This document shows, piece after piece, positions 1 through 10,912 of a stretch of 64,000 nt of DNA. Numbering within the stretch: position 1 is the stretch's first letter; each line of letters begins with the position of its first letter. A program made the position numbers and the translations under genes. The DNA is from Inonotus obliquus. Taxonomy: Eukaryota; Basidiomycota; Agaricomycetes; Hymenochaetales; Hymenochaetaceae. Where the stretch lies: the NCBI GenBank assembly GCA_032164295.1, contig JAJHTX010000003.1, positions 2,232,001 to 2,296,000 of the forward strand, given 5' to 3'. The notes below the pieces were generated by a model that saw only the letters and a program-made list of their open reading frames with translations, searched no databases and was not told the origin of the DNA.

Positions 1-1412
1 ATCTCTGGATTGACAGGTTGGAACACCTATTGCTCGTCAGCACAGAGGTCATTGATCACTCCGTGCAGCATACCTCCATCTTCAGGAAGTTCCAGAGCTT
101 TATCGAGAACTTGCCTGTCACGACTGAACCATAAACGGGTATGCACAGCGCAATAGTTTCGATTATGTCTTTCTTAACAAAGCCAGATGACGCGTTATTC
201 GTTGATGTATAGGCTCAGATAACAACTCACTTTCGTTGTGGGTGAACCTCCCAGCAATTTATCTAGAAAGAGAGATATCGCCAGTTCTCCGAATAAAGGA
301 GACGAGCTCATGCACAATCTTCAGAGAGATATAAGGTGCTTCCATATTTCGGAGTATTGAGCTATCCACTTACCTCAGCGCGCCCTTGAGATCATCAGAC
401 GTGATCCCATAGGGATCATCAGCTGGAGGTTTGAAAGTTATAGGAAAGTAGCAAAATATGATGTTGAACATTGCCTAGGTCATCGATGAGAGCAACATAC
501 TAGACGGACAAAGGGTGGCTTACCTCAACATGGCGTGAAATGTCAAATTCTATGCAAATGACGCGATCTATTGAGAAAGCGACGAGTAGATTTCGTGGAT
601 CCTTCTCCCCGTCGACAAGGTTTGTATATCCAGAAAGGAAATCATCCCCGATACCTTGCAGAGCTACACTGGCAGTCAGCAAGCCTTTACTGAGTTAAAC
701 CTCGCAGAGTAGCAGTACCACTTCGATGACGAGCCATCAAACAATCCAAGATCTCGAAGACCAAATAGCGGGTCGACTGATTGAGTTGCTTCATATCGAC
801 TTGCGCGAACAATCTAGTCACCCATTTCAGGTCCAGCGTGATTCACATATTAGAAGTATGCTTACGATTTAACGGTATCGACAGCATCTGCGTCAGAATA
901 AGTCGTTAAGGACGATAGAGAGACAAGCCCCTTGAGTGCAGGTATCACAGTCTCAGGATCCTCTAGTTTCCCTACATAGAACGTCACCAAGACGCTAGCT
1001 ACGTGCATTTCGTCGGGATACAAGGTCTACGAATAGCGGATAAATGCTGACTTGCTTGCCGATTTATCTTTTCCGGCGGACAACGTTCAACAACTCGAGA
1101 AAGTAGGTCCACCCCTGGAAGCGCGTGGGCAAAACAAAACAAATTCTCTATTCAGCAAGACCTTTCGAGTATACTTACGCTGATGTTTGAAGCTCACCTT
1201 TTGATCTAATAACGTCCTCCTCCGATGTTAAATATTCGCCCAAGGCTTTCACAACCTCGAGGAGTGTGGCCCGTCCGGATGAGATATCTGACCCACAACT
1301 CGATATTCCACTTAGACGGAATGTGACTGGCCTTACCTGCTACTAGCTCTGCTATATCATCCTCGCGCCCCGATGCGATCCAGGTGCGCACATGCCGTTC
1401 GGTTGACTCCAT
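1..1412 (-). CDS. MMS19: MMS19/Met18 homologue, N-terminal part (3' end outside window)
   Basis: Cytosolic Fe-S cluster targeting protein of the CIA complex, which hands clusters to DNA polymerases, helicases and TFIIH. The N terminus opens with MESTERHVRTWIASGRED, then after an intron at about 1336 continues VVKALGEYLTSEEDV. Further exons give VTFYVGKLEDPETVIPALKG, then LFAQVDMKQLNQSTRYLVFE, then VDGEKDPRNLLVAFSIDRV. These are conserved blocks of the MMS19 N-terminal HEAT-repeat domain, in the expected order. The start at 1412 is the first ATG of the exon and fits the family. The gene is cut by the left edge, so only about a third of a protein of roughly 1,000 residues is present. Several short introns split it. 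It is divergent from NDUFAF7, with only about 125 bp between the two starts. Confidence 0.9.
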
Positions 1413-1538
1413 GAGCGATGAAAGTGGTCGTGGGCGACAAATCCAAGTTGTATGCGAGAAGAAAATATGACTCGTGATCGACGTCTCCTTGCCAAACCAG
1501 GACTTTCCCTGACTTCCACCTGCCCATAGGCTGAGCTC

Positions 1539-3276
1539 ATGCTTATAGCACGATGGGTAGCTCGAACACCATTCAGACGAGCATCTTGCGCTGTGCCTGT
1601 CGGTCGTCGTGCTCGAATTAACTTCCGGACTTATGCCTCCGAGTCGCCACCTACCTCATCGCCATCGCAGAAAACTAGACGCAATGAGAAGATAGACTAC
1701 AACACCAGGCCAGAGGACTCATCAGCAACGACTAGTGACCATGTCAACTACAGAATTGTCACAGCAAATGACCTTGAGAGCTACTATGAGCCTCCACGAC
1801 ATGTGAAGATGCTTGTACGCGATTACATCGAAGATGCGTTGTACAACCCGAATTATGGCTATTTTCCAAGGCAGGCCATCGTCTTCACGGGCCTGGGCGA
1901 TGAAGTCGATTTCAACAAGATACGGGATGGAAATGAGTTTCAGGAAATCGTAGCGAATCGTTATGGAGCTTATGGAAAGGATGGAGACGGGCCAGGTAGA
2001 CAAATCTTCCATACACCAACAGAGTTATTTCGTGTATGTGCATTTTCTTTCGGATTCTTTTGTGCAATAACCCTTCTCCCTGAAGCCGCACTACGGACAA
2101 GCCATCGCCCAATGCATAGTCTCCGAGTACCTTCTCAAGTACTTCCCTTATGAAGATCTCAAGCTTTACGAGATTGGAGCCGGAAACGGGTCGCTGGCCA
2201 TGGACGTATTGAATTTCATCAAGGAGCGTCACCCTGAAGTCTATGAACGGACCCAGTATACTATCATAGAGATCAGTGCAAGCCTCGCGGAGAAGCAAAA
2301 ACAATCTCTTGACACAGTGCACGACTGCGTTGAAGTGGTTCACAAAAGCGTTTTCCGTTGGAAGGAAACAGAGCCAGCGCCTTGTTTCGTGGTGATGATG
2401 GAAGTCATCGTAAGTGACCCTCTTCTAATATCTTGCGATCGTGATTCCGATACTTCATAGGATAACTTTGCTCATGACATGGTTCGTTACGATTTGAAGA
2501 CACTGGAGCCATTCCAAGCGTTTGTTAGCGTAGACGATGAAGGAGATTTTCATACACACTACACGCGTGTTACGGACCCGCTAATCTCTGCCTTCTTCTC
2601 TATGAGGCGTGCACTTGGACATCCTCCACCCTTGCCCGCCATATTACGTTCGTCCAGTCGCATTCGAAAACTTTATACCAATCTCCCTTTCGCTCCTAAT
2701 CTTTCGCAACCTGAATTCATCCCGACGCGCCTCTTATCACTCCTGACTACCTTACGGACATACTTCCCTCGACACCGACTGATATTGTCGGATTTCTCGA
2801 CATTGCCAGATACAGTACCAGGCTATAATGCTCCTGTCGTTCAGACGCGTTTAAAAAACGATATGGTGCCTTGCAGGTCCTTATTCGTGAGGCAAGGTTA
2901 CTTCGATATATTCTTTCCGACGAATTTCGAGCAACTACGAGACATGTACGAGCACGTCCTAGCCCGACCACCCCCAGGCTCCCGGAACGCAGCTGCAGAG
3001 TTGCCGCTTCCTCCACCAGCACGTTCTACACCTCTATGGCATAGCGTTTCGCCGCTTGCTTTGGGGGCCGAGTTCTTCTCATCTCATCCGAAAAACAGAC
3101 GTTCTCCTTTAGATGGAGTCGTTTCTGCCAGTGGGTTACCTGTAGGCGAACGCAAATCGAGCGTCTTCACGCACTCGGAGTTCATGGAGACTTATGCGGA
3201 TGTTGAACGGACTCGTCTGAGGAATGGGGAGAATCCGATGTTGGACTATTATAAAAATGTCAAGTTCTTGTTTTGA
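1539..3276 (+). CDS. NDUFAF7: NDUFAF7/MidA-family mitochondrial protein arginine methyltransferase
   Basis: SAM-dependent methyltransferase of the DUF185 family. Family members act in the mitochondrial matrix and are needed for complex I assembly; human NDUFAF7 dimethylates an arginine of NDUFS2. Three exons (1539-2033, 2086-2409, 2461-3276) give 544 residues, all in phase 0. The N terminus is rich in Arg, Ser and Ala with few acidic residues, as in a mitochondrial presequence. The family start YIEDALYNPNYGYFPRQA is present, followed by TPTELFRPHYGQAIAQ across intron 1 and the SAM-binding motif I LYEIGAGNGSLAMD at the start of exon 2. The C-terminal part has ILSDFSTLPDTVPGYNAPVV and IFFPTNFEQLRDMYEHV, also family blocks. 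Nothing looks broken. Confidence 0.93.
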
Positions 3277-3364
3277 TAGGGTTATTAATACTGCTCACTT
3301 TGCTTCCGACAATTTTCATTCATATTCATTCTTACTTCTACCGTTGGCGAAGACTACTAGCATA

Positions 3365-4362
3365 TCACGTTTTCATTATATACACAAAGTAATGGAACAT
3401 TTCGCCCAGCTGCCGGATCTCGAGCGTCGTTCCAGGTCTTGTCAAGTATCTCTTGCGAAAGTGCGGCTGACCGAAGGTAATGTACAGGAAGACGCCTCCT
3501 TTCCTCAGGACTCTGATGCAATCCTGTTAGTATAACTCCGGTGGAGTTCTCCTAGCGTATAGAGTATACCTTTGAACTTCGTCCACTTCTCGTGTGCAGT
3601 TTTCGATGACTTGCTCCGGTGGATCCTGTGTACAAATCAATTGTCTGTCCTTGTGAGCATGAGAATATTCTTACCCAGACGTCGCCTTTAGAGGTCATCA
3701 TAGCATCCATTGTGCCTGATTTTTTTGAATCACTGCAGTGTCTATACGAGATCAAGTTGGATTGACCTTTGTCTATTGCCACATCAAATGAGGCATCATC
3801 CAGCTTCAGATCCCTGACATCCGTTTCGAGCCACTCCATTGATGGTCTGGAGTCCTTATATCTTTCATACATTTGCTCGATCACTATAGACGAGTACTGC
3901 TGTTCTTCGGCAAAGCGAATAACATGACGATTCTTCATGATGGCTTACGTCGACATTCATTATGTTGTGATAGCCATCATCGTACATCTGCAATGAGTGA
4001 GAAGGGTATGAATGAATGATGAAAGTGAGTGATCAGTCTTGACGATACCTCTTCAGATAGTCTTGAGTTCCCGCATCCAAGCATCAATATCTTCGATGTC
4101 CTGTCAGGTATGACCTCTCTGATTATATGCGAAATATCGCTGTATGTCTTGAACCAATCGAACGTTGTCCCTTTGGCCTCTCTGAACAGATATCATTCGC
4201 ATGTTATTGACGTGAACGAGCGATGGGTGTATTACTTGCGATATCGTTCATTCCTGACATATACTAGTAAGCTGCTGCTTTCGAGTATGGGAAGAGGTCA
4301 GATTACCAGTAGTCCACAGTGCTGTACTCTTCATTACTTCTGGGTAATAAATCTGTAGACAT
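3365..4362 (-). CDS. Class I SAM methyltransferase, EEF1AKMT4/METTL13-N type
   Basis: Small seven-beta-strand lysine methyltransferase related to EEF1AKMT4 and to the N-terminal half of METTL13, families that modify translation elongation factor 1A. The first exon encodes MSTDLLPRSNEEYSTVDYW. A tiny exon then adds NERYRK, followed by the SAM motif LMLGCGNSRLSEE, the family block MEWLETDVRDLKLDDASFDV, the IDKGTMDAMM block (across an intron) and the C-terminal FLYITFGQPHFRKRYL. The stop follows FHYFVYIMKT. At least six introns of about 50 nt are needed; the small exon near 4205-4225 is only about 20 nt. The ATG at 4362 is chosen because it opens the exon carrying the family's N-terminal YW motif. 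The exact substrate cannot be told from sequence. Confidence 0.88.
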
Positions 4363-4645
4363 GCATATGATAGACGCTGAGATTGAGTCGCTTAAGAACA
4401 AAGTTCACACCACGCTATTGACGCGTCATTTGAAAGTCCGAAAGAAAGGCGATCACTTTGTGCTGCGTGCTTCGGCCTTCCCGAGTCTTTCCTCGCAACG
4501 TCCCTCCCACATATACCTGGCAAGCTTCTAGTCGTTCCTTATACCCTTGTTGTCTGTATCTCTCGTATTCAAATCTCTCAGCAACGTCTATCAACAACTC
4601 AAGCACTTCCTCCACCCTAGCACCCCTAGGTACTAAGGTAGTGTC

Positions 4646-5865
4646 ATGAAGCTTACGCTCAACCCACTATGGCGTCCAAGACCATTCAACTCGTTTCTCG
4701 GATTTGTCGATATAAAACTCGGTGTAACTATAGTTCTCCTTTTCGCTGTGAGTGCAGCGGGACATGTATTCCGTTGTCTGGTTACTAAAGGTTGCATTTT
4801 TTTCAAAGATTCTCAATAAAGTGGCAGGCGTCTATGGCCTCATTGCAGTTTTCACTGGAGGGACATTCGCCCAGCTCAGCATGTACATATACTCCGTCGC
4901 AACTCTCGTTGCTTTCGGATGGGCTCTCAAAGCTATTGCCGAGGTCAGTTCTTTCTGTTTTCCTTCATGGTTTCTGTTTCTAGTACTCACCTTTCATCAC
5001 AGGAGGACCCTCGACGTACACTCTACTTCGCGCACCTATTTTTCGCGGACCACGTCCTTTCTACCGCCTGGACTGTCTTCTTCGCTGTTGTCTGGTGGGT
5101 ATACACGCCACATGATGGCAGACGACAAGCGAACTCCGCGGCACAGGAGCAACTCATGCAAGGGTCGGGACATGACTTGACAGATGAGGAACGCACAGAG
5201 GCGGCAATGCGGATCTGGAACAAAGAGAAGGGTCTGGCCGCTACAGTGCTAGTGTTTGGCTGGTGTGCTAAAGTGCGTTAACGGTTAATTCACTCCTACA
5301 CAAGTAACTGATGATTCAGCAGGTTTATTTCGCACTACTCATCTACTCGTATGCCGTTCACCTGCGAAAGGGGTCGTATCGATCTCTTCCTTGCACCACA
5401 GACTCCTCCTACTCTCCGTATACCTCGTTGAATGGCTCGGCCCGTGGCTCTCGTTTCCCTGAGAGTGTCCTCGGAGATGATGACGAGGAATCATCAGAAA
5501 GTTTTTATCGCATGCCGATAGCATCAGCTTCTCAAGCCATAAGGACTCCCATACCGCAAACAGGCTCGTCAATAGGGTCTTTCGCCGATTTCGTTAGCGC
5601 CCCAGGACGAGGGCGGCGATTTCGTACGCAAGGGACAGGATCAGCATCACCAGCACTTGGAAAGACGAACCCGGTTGACAAGGATGTAGACTTTACTGAG
5701 GAAGTGCTATTTGATTCTGATGAACTGGGCCATTCGAAGTTTGGAACGGAGGAGAGTACGAGTGTGAGTTCGCGTGATGAGGAAGCTAGTGGACGGCGGA
5801 CACCCGGCGAGGGGACGGGCATTAGTAGGGAGAGGTCCGGATATAATAGTTCTGGCCATCCATGA
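4646..5865 (+). CDS. KEI1: Inositol phosphorylceramide synthase regulatory subunit Kei1
   Basis: Golgi membrane subunit that partners the catalytic Aur1 in making inositol phosphorylceramide, the fungal sphingolipid. Four exons (4646-4747, 4809-4943, 5003-5272, 5323-5865), all phase 0, give 349 residues. The N terminus carries the Kei1 signature LNPLWRPRPFNSFLGFVDIK, followed by hydrophobic segments around LGVTIVLLFA, GVYGLIAVFTGG, YSVATLVAFGWAL and STAWTVFFAVVWWVY, and a fourth near ATVLVFGWCAKVYFALLIYS. The last 150 or so residues are an acidic, Ser-rich cytosolic tail with no obvious domain, longer than the yeast tail. Family assignment is firm. Confidence 0.92.
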
Positions 5866-6075
5866 GCTCCGGTCTGTCACATTTCTTTTCTGTAATTCCT
5901 GGCTATTAGCCTCTGTTTCGCTGTGGATGGATTCTATTTTTCTAGATAAATGGTTGATTAGTTTACATCCTTGCATTGACTACTTCGTCTATCATCAAAA
6001 CTTTTCATGACATCGTCTCCGGTGTGATCAAGTGCGAAAGTACATCCTAAGAATTGAGGATAAACTCCAGTAACG

Positions 6076-7375
6076 TCAACTCGATTTCTCGGAAATGCTA
6101 TTGACGCGCACTACTGCTTCGTTTTCCGGTGGTTTTTCTGTTTGGGTAGGACTCGTTCTTTGCGAAGTTGATTGTCGACGGGACGCGAATCCTGACTCGC
6201 CGATGGCCGTTTCTTGAGTACCAGCGCGATCCTCATCGGGGTTATCGTCAACAGCAGAAGCTAACGCAGCTTCATAATCCGCGCCCTCCTGCGCGAGTCG
6301 TCTTCTTCGCCTTTCCGCTCTCGGATTCAATATCAATGCCAGGATGATAACAACGCTATCAAAAACCTATAAACGAGCAAGAGTCAGTGGTACATTCCAT
6401 GTATACCCAAGTCCGAGTTGACAATGGACGAGACACGGATAAGACGAAAACTCACAACAACCAAACTATACGCCACCCCAGCCAACACATCAAACCTCTC
6501 CCTAAACACCAAAGAAAGCAGGGAGAATACGCCTCCTAACGTATCTATCGTTATGAAAGGTAGCGAGATTCCTTTGGCTTCGCCGAGACGGATGATTTCC
6601 CAGTATTGTGGACTATATGCAGGTTTGATGGGCAAGAAGGTCAAAAGGAAGTCAAAATATCGACGGTATATGACAAGGGGCTTACAAGAGTCCTGCGATG
6701 AGTAGGATTGAAGTCATGACTCCGAAGAAGATTACTGGGTGTTGGTTACCGCTGTCAGCAGCAGGCTGTATGAATAACAACTTGTCAGTACTGCCCGAAC
6801 ATAGCCTTAAAGTTGACCATCATACCCGAACGACAAATACCATGCCGGCTTCAAACCCGCCCATCAAAGCGAGAGTTGACAGAAATATCACCAAGACGTT
6901 CCGTAAAGGCTTTTTGTGTCCGTAATATAGGCACTGTTGGAGTGAAATTAGTTAAAGATGTCAGATGTCTAACTTCAGTATAACAACCTGATTACCACAT
7001 ACCTGAGACCAAGACGCAATCGACAAGAACCCAAATATTTGAGGCTGCACAATCAGCGGGATATTGAGGTTTTGAACAATGACAAATACGCCAAGGAACA
7101 TCGCTGAGATACCCCATATTAACCTATGTCAAGGTCAAAGTCATTCCCCAGAACAATACAATAAGTATCAAGTCCATAACGCTTACATTAGCCAGTGGGA
7201 TAAGCCCTCTGTCGATTTCTCCCTCCAGCTTTTCCAGATCTGAGGCAGGATTTGTCCTGTCCAACATATAGTCCCTAATACCAAGTAGTCAGTACAGATA
7301 CAGTATTCGTGACTTGGAAATCCTAATCCTACCCAAGGTACCAAAAGCTTGCTCAGCGGCGTAGTTAACAACCAT
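6076..7375 (-). CDS. PQ-loop repeat membrane protein
   Basis: Polytopic membrane protein of the PQ-loop superfamily (cystinosin, Ypq and SWEET relatives). The first PQ-loop reads LGTICWTGQILPQIWKSWRE with the following KSTEGLSHWLM; a second repeat begins near SPQYWEIIRLGEAKGISLPF. Other membrane segments include SAMFLGVFVIVQNLNIP, IFGFLSIASWSQCLYYG and LRNVLVILSTLALMGGFEAG. The tail of about 85 residues is charged (RRRRRLAQ) and probably cytosolic. Seven or so introns split the gene. The ATG at 7375 was chosen because its 15-residue exon MVVNYAAEQAFGTLG splices precisely onto the first PQ-loop. PQ-loop relatives export small solutes such as cationic amino acids from vacuoles, but the substrate here is unknown. 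Confidence 0.85.
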
Positions 7376-8093
7376 TTTTTATTGATTCCCAATCGAGAGC
7401 CGCAGTGCGCTGTATAAGAGCAGGTAAGGTGGTCCAAAGCAGGCTGGAGAAACCGTCGGACGCAACCCTGCGAGGTCGATTATCACAACTGAAGCTATCC
7501 CCTCCGACAGCGAAATGTTTCTTCGCAGACTTGATCTATTCAGTAGGTGGGACCGCCTTGAGATATTGAACCATTGGTTGTGGCAGCGGCCGGAAAGTTG
7601 GATGGGTCTTCGGAACTCAAGTCCGAACCTCAGTCGCAGTAGTAACACTAATACTGTGACAACTGGGAACGGAGTTGGCGCATGTTTTTATGCGGTATAT
7701 GTTCCTAACACTAGACTTTGCATCAGCATCACGATGTTCAGAGGAAAACTTGGTGATCATGAAGTCTTTTCAAGCATTGAATGAAAGCTTCCACGTCCCT
7801 TCACAATTCATGTCTAGCGTAGCGTAAAGTACGGAAATGGGCCGTACGTATACGGAACGCTCTGTGATCGTATGGAGGAATAGGACTTACTTTACGGACC
7901 TGTATTGCACGGTCCGTGTTCCGCATGAAGAAATCTAATTTTGGGCGTAAACGACTGCATACGGCCTTCGCGTACAGAGTTTTGGGCGGGATATATAGGG
8001 GTGGGAAAAGGTGCGGTGTCAATTTGCCAGTTAAATCCTTTTTATTCATACAAAGCACCACAACAATCTCTAACTAACGTTACAGTGCAATAA
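7376..8093. other. Intergenic stretch between the PQ-loop gene and family copy A
   Basis: No coding signal that I can support. The right end (about 8045-8093) is the 3' flank of copy A. It contains the motif ATTGCACTGTAACG (minus strand), which is shared with the 3' flanks of copies C and D, so it is probably a common 3' UTR. Confidence 0.5.
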
Positions 8094-9388
8094 TCAAAGC
8101 AGAAACTCGTCCTCTTCATTCGCGAAACCCAGTTTCAGCAATATCGTCGCGCACTGCTTTGCTTTTCCTTGGGAGCACAATGCAATAGTCTCGTAAAGAG
8201 ACTTCGTTCCACCAAGGCACCCTATGACATACCGGACCTTCACGCGAAGTTCATACAATAATTGTGCTTCGGGTGCGCGTACGTTTGCGGGGTATGGTTC
8301 GGCCTCGGGGAATAATCCTAAGGTCTGCTTGTACAGGCCTTCGATGATCTGACAATAGAATTGGAGGACAACCGCGGGAGGTTCGGGAGCGGACTTGTAA
8401 GTTTGCACAAGTATCTGCAAGAGTCTCAGGAAGACTGGATTCAGATTCTGACGAGTGGTGGATTTGAACGATGGGTTCAAAGTGAGTCGTTCCACGTTCG
8501 TACTAAGCTGGCCCATCCTCTTGGTACTCGTAATAGTCAAGCCCTCAGGCTTCACGATGTAAACATTGTAAATCAGATGAAGACGATGGCCATCCCGCAC
8601 AGGCTCCGTCTCGACCTTCGTCCCCGGGTCGTCAAAGCACAAGAGGACGGAGATCAGACCCTTCTTGCTATTCGTCTGGAGATCGTAATCCTGGTGTTTA
8701 CTATGGTGAGCGCTCTTGATACGAATTTTGCCACCCGAATATTCGTTCTCAGGATTGGCGATGACAATGGCCGTTGCGACCTTCCGTTTCGCTTTTTTGT
8801 CCGCTGGTGAAACCGCCCTTGATTTGGGTTAGAACGGGATAAGCAATTACTATGCATTGTTGGCTGACTTACGAGGGGTCGAAAAAGTTTTTGCTGTCAG
8901 TGCACAAGGAAAGGTAAGCAAATGACTTTGACTCCATGTGTTAGACAACTGACCCATAACCTTCCCCAAGTACTGCAAGCTCAGCCAGCTCGCACGTAAA
9001 CTGACCAGCAAGGCCTTGATTCATCATGATCGTGGTGACTGCGTTATTCAACGTCTTTTGCCAACTCTCTAGATTGCGTATGTGCACTTCCTCCGGCGAG
9101 CAATGGAAATACGTTAAAAGATCCGTGCGACGATTTTTAGGATCGACGCATCCGTCGAGAGCTGAATAGAACACATAGGGGCCCCTGAGCGGATTTGTGC
9201 CCACGGAGATTCCTGGACCATCATCTCTCTGGATCTCTGCAGTTAACAATTTTTCAGGTTCATAGAACCCGATAGTCGCGATCTGCAGACATGAGTTAGT
9301 TGGAGAGGCGCGGTTACAGAAGCAAGAGTATGGCTACCTGTAAGATGGTTTTGATATTCCAAGCAGGCTTGTTGATTTGCGTAGACAT
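8094..9388 (-). pseudogene. Degenerate 2OG-oxygenase-fold protein, copy A (in-frame stop; possibly rescued by splicing)
   Basis: Member of a local four-copy family. The start exon MSTQINKPAWNIKTILQ splices to IATIGFYEPEKLLTAEIQRD. Downstream are CELAELAVLGEGYGSVV, an in-frame TAA at 8941-8943, HMESKSF, an intron ending near 8822, VATAIVIANPENEYSGGKI, and VETEPVRDGHRLHLIYNVY. The order matches the Fe2OG dioxygenase (prolyl-4-hydroxylase type) domain: a YGEG block, the HxD region, a PxxEYxGG block and an EHEVxPVxxGYRxxLxYNLY block. The distal iron His is Val and HxD reads HME. A C-terminal helical region of about 150 residues follows. Copies C and D read Cys or Lys where A has the stop. The stop may be removed by a possible 60-nt in-frame intron (GTCAGT...CTAAC...GACAG). 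Oxygenase activity is unlikely; function unknown. Confidence 0.72.
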
Positions 9389-9545
9389 TATTTCGATACA
9401 GCAGAGTCAAACAAGTTTATGAGGGAGGGATGAGAGAGGAAGGGATGAGCCCTGGGTCCCAGAAACTTCAGAATTTATACCACGGTCGGCCACCTGAAAA
9501 TCAACAGCCACAAAGAAGCCACAACCTGAGATGCCAACATTGACC
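9389..9545 (-). promoter_or_regulatory. Promoter block of copy A, conserved with copies C and D
   Basis: Reading leftward toward the gene, the block holds GTGGCTTCTTTGTGGCTG, GGCCGACCGTGGTATAAA, TTCTGAAGTTT and CTGCTGTATCGAAATAATG. The TATA box lies at 9474-9479, about 86 bp before the ATG. The same order of elements precedes copies C and D, so promoter and gene were duplicated together. Confidence 0.7.
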
Positions 9546-9959
9546 AGCCACCACGTTTCACCTTATTGATGAAGCCAATGGCGTGAAGAGGCTGGCCAAC
9601 CTCTGAGGTCATTGAAGTGGCCCAGGCCATATGCCCAGATTGTCTGTAGACATGTAACGCAAGGCTGGTTGCATGATTTCAGAGTATGAGACTGAAGCGA
9701 CGCGACCAAGCCCATGTTGAGCGTTACGGTTGCCTACCTACAGTTCATGACAATAGTCGGACGAATACCAAGCTTTGACCTCGAACTTTTGACTGCTAGT
9801 GGTGTCCACATGAAGTGGATGCTCATAGCATATCGCGTTGCAGAACATGAGTCTTGGAGAGACAGTGCACGTTGCATTGTAGAACACGAGCCTCAGTCAA
9901 AAAACAATATTTCTTAGGTAGTTATATGGTATTACTGTAGGACTTTCAAGATGCACTTC

Positions 9960-10760
9960 GACACTATCTTAAGGAACTATCATCCGACTTACCTTCCTTT
10001 CTTTGAAAAGGTCTTACTGCTGCACACCGCAAACTCTCAGACTACTTCACTCTTTTCAATACCTCGCCATTCTTTATGTGGCCTGCCCGTGAGTCAAACT
10101 GACTCTTCTGCTCGATCTAATTGATACTTATCTTAATAATTAGTCCTAGATCCACGTATTTCATATACAAAGCTTCGGGATGATGCAGAAGGAGACCCCG
10201 CCTTGCTTCGACTTATTGAAGACTCAAGGTTGTCACTTGAACATCGCTTTGCAGCTCGGTATCCTTCAAGTACTTCAGCAAAGGACCAGAGCCATCGAAA
10301 CATTGTAATCGCTAAGGGTGCAAATATGGATCCTGTCTAAAACGATGATGCTCTATCCCGTCCAAGAGCATGATATTTGCTTTCATGGCAGGTTATGGAA
10401 GTAAGGAGGATACTAGTCCATTAGACGAACCCGACACTTACTTCAGTATGAAACGCGAAAAGTCTTAGGATGTTGCAGAACCAATTCCATGGTGGTCCGC
10501 ACGCCGTGCTCAGTTTCCTCACTTGTCAAAGTTTGCGTGTGAGATCCATGCCATTCCAGGTGAGTCGAAAACTTTCTTCTTGACATAATAATATGTAGAA
10601 TATGTGATTGATGATCTTTGCAGGCGCCTCAGTCGCCGTCGAAATGTGTATTCGCAGCAGGAGGCAGAAATACTATTGCACTCCGTCGTGCCCGTCTGGG
10701 GTCGACCATCACAACCCTTATGCTGGTGAAACAATGGCTATATCTTTACGCGCGTACGCT
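9960..10760 (+). mobile_element. hAT-family transposase relic
   Basis: Decayed C-terminal half of a hAT (Ac-like) DNA transposase. In order and in changing frames: LVLDPRISYTKLRDDAEGDP followed by ALLRLIEDSRLSLEHRFAAR, then PLDEPDTYF, then IPWWSARRAQFPHLSKFACE with HAIPG, then CVFAAGGRNTIALRRARLGS with LMLVKQWL. The last two are the hAT C-terminal dimerisation region (family pattern: WW..., SERVFS..GR, LRR..L, LMLxKxW). At least one stop (TAG just before the DVAEP block) and frame changes break it, unless a few gaps are old introns. The N-terminal half, zinc finger and terminal inverted repeats were not seen. It ends about 150 bp from the 3' end of the eIF4E gene. Confidence 0.78.
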
Positions 10761-10912
10761 GCAGAACCCTATTCATGTCAACAAATTGTTATGTAAGCCG
10801 AGTCCGAAAGTGATGGTCCGAAAAAGCTGGACCACAGGATGCGCAAACTGTCTTGCGCAGTCCTTATAAATCGGAAGGCTACATGATAATGATGCGCTGA
10901 AGTTATAATAAA

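Noticed and set aside
4415..4615. Minus-strand open frame of 66 codons between the methyltransferase and KEI1
   Set aside because: It lies in the shared 5' region of two divergent genes, shows no family signal, and both neighbours have well-supported starts outside it.
7801..8061. 86-codon minus-strand frame downstream of copy A
   Set aside because: It overlaps the shared 3' flank of the family and has no recognisable motif.
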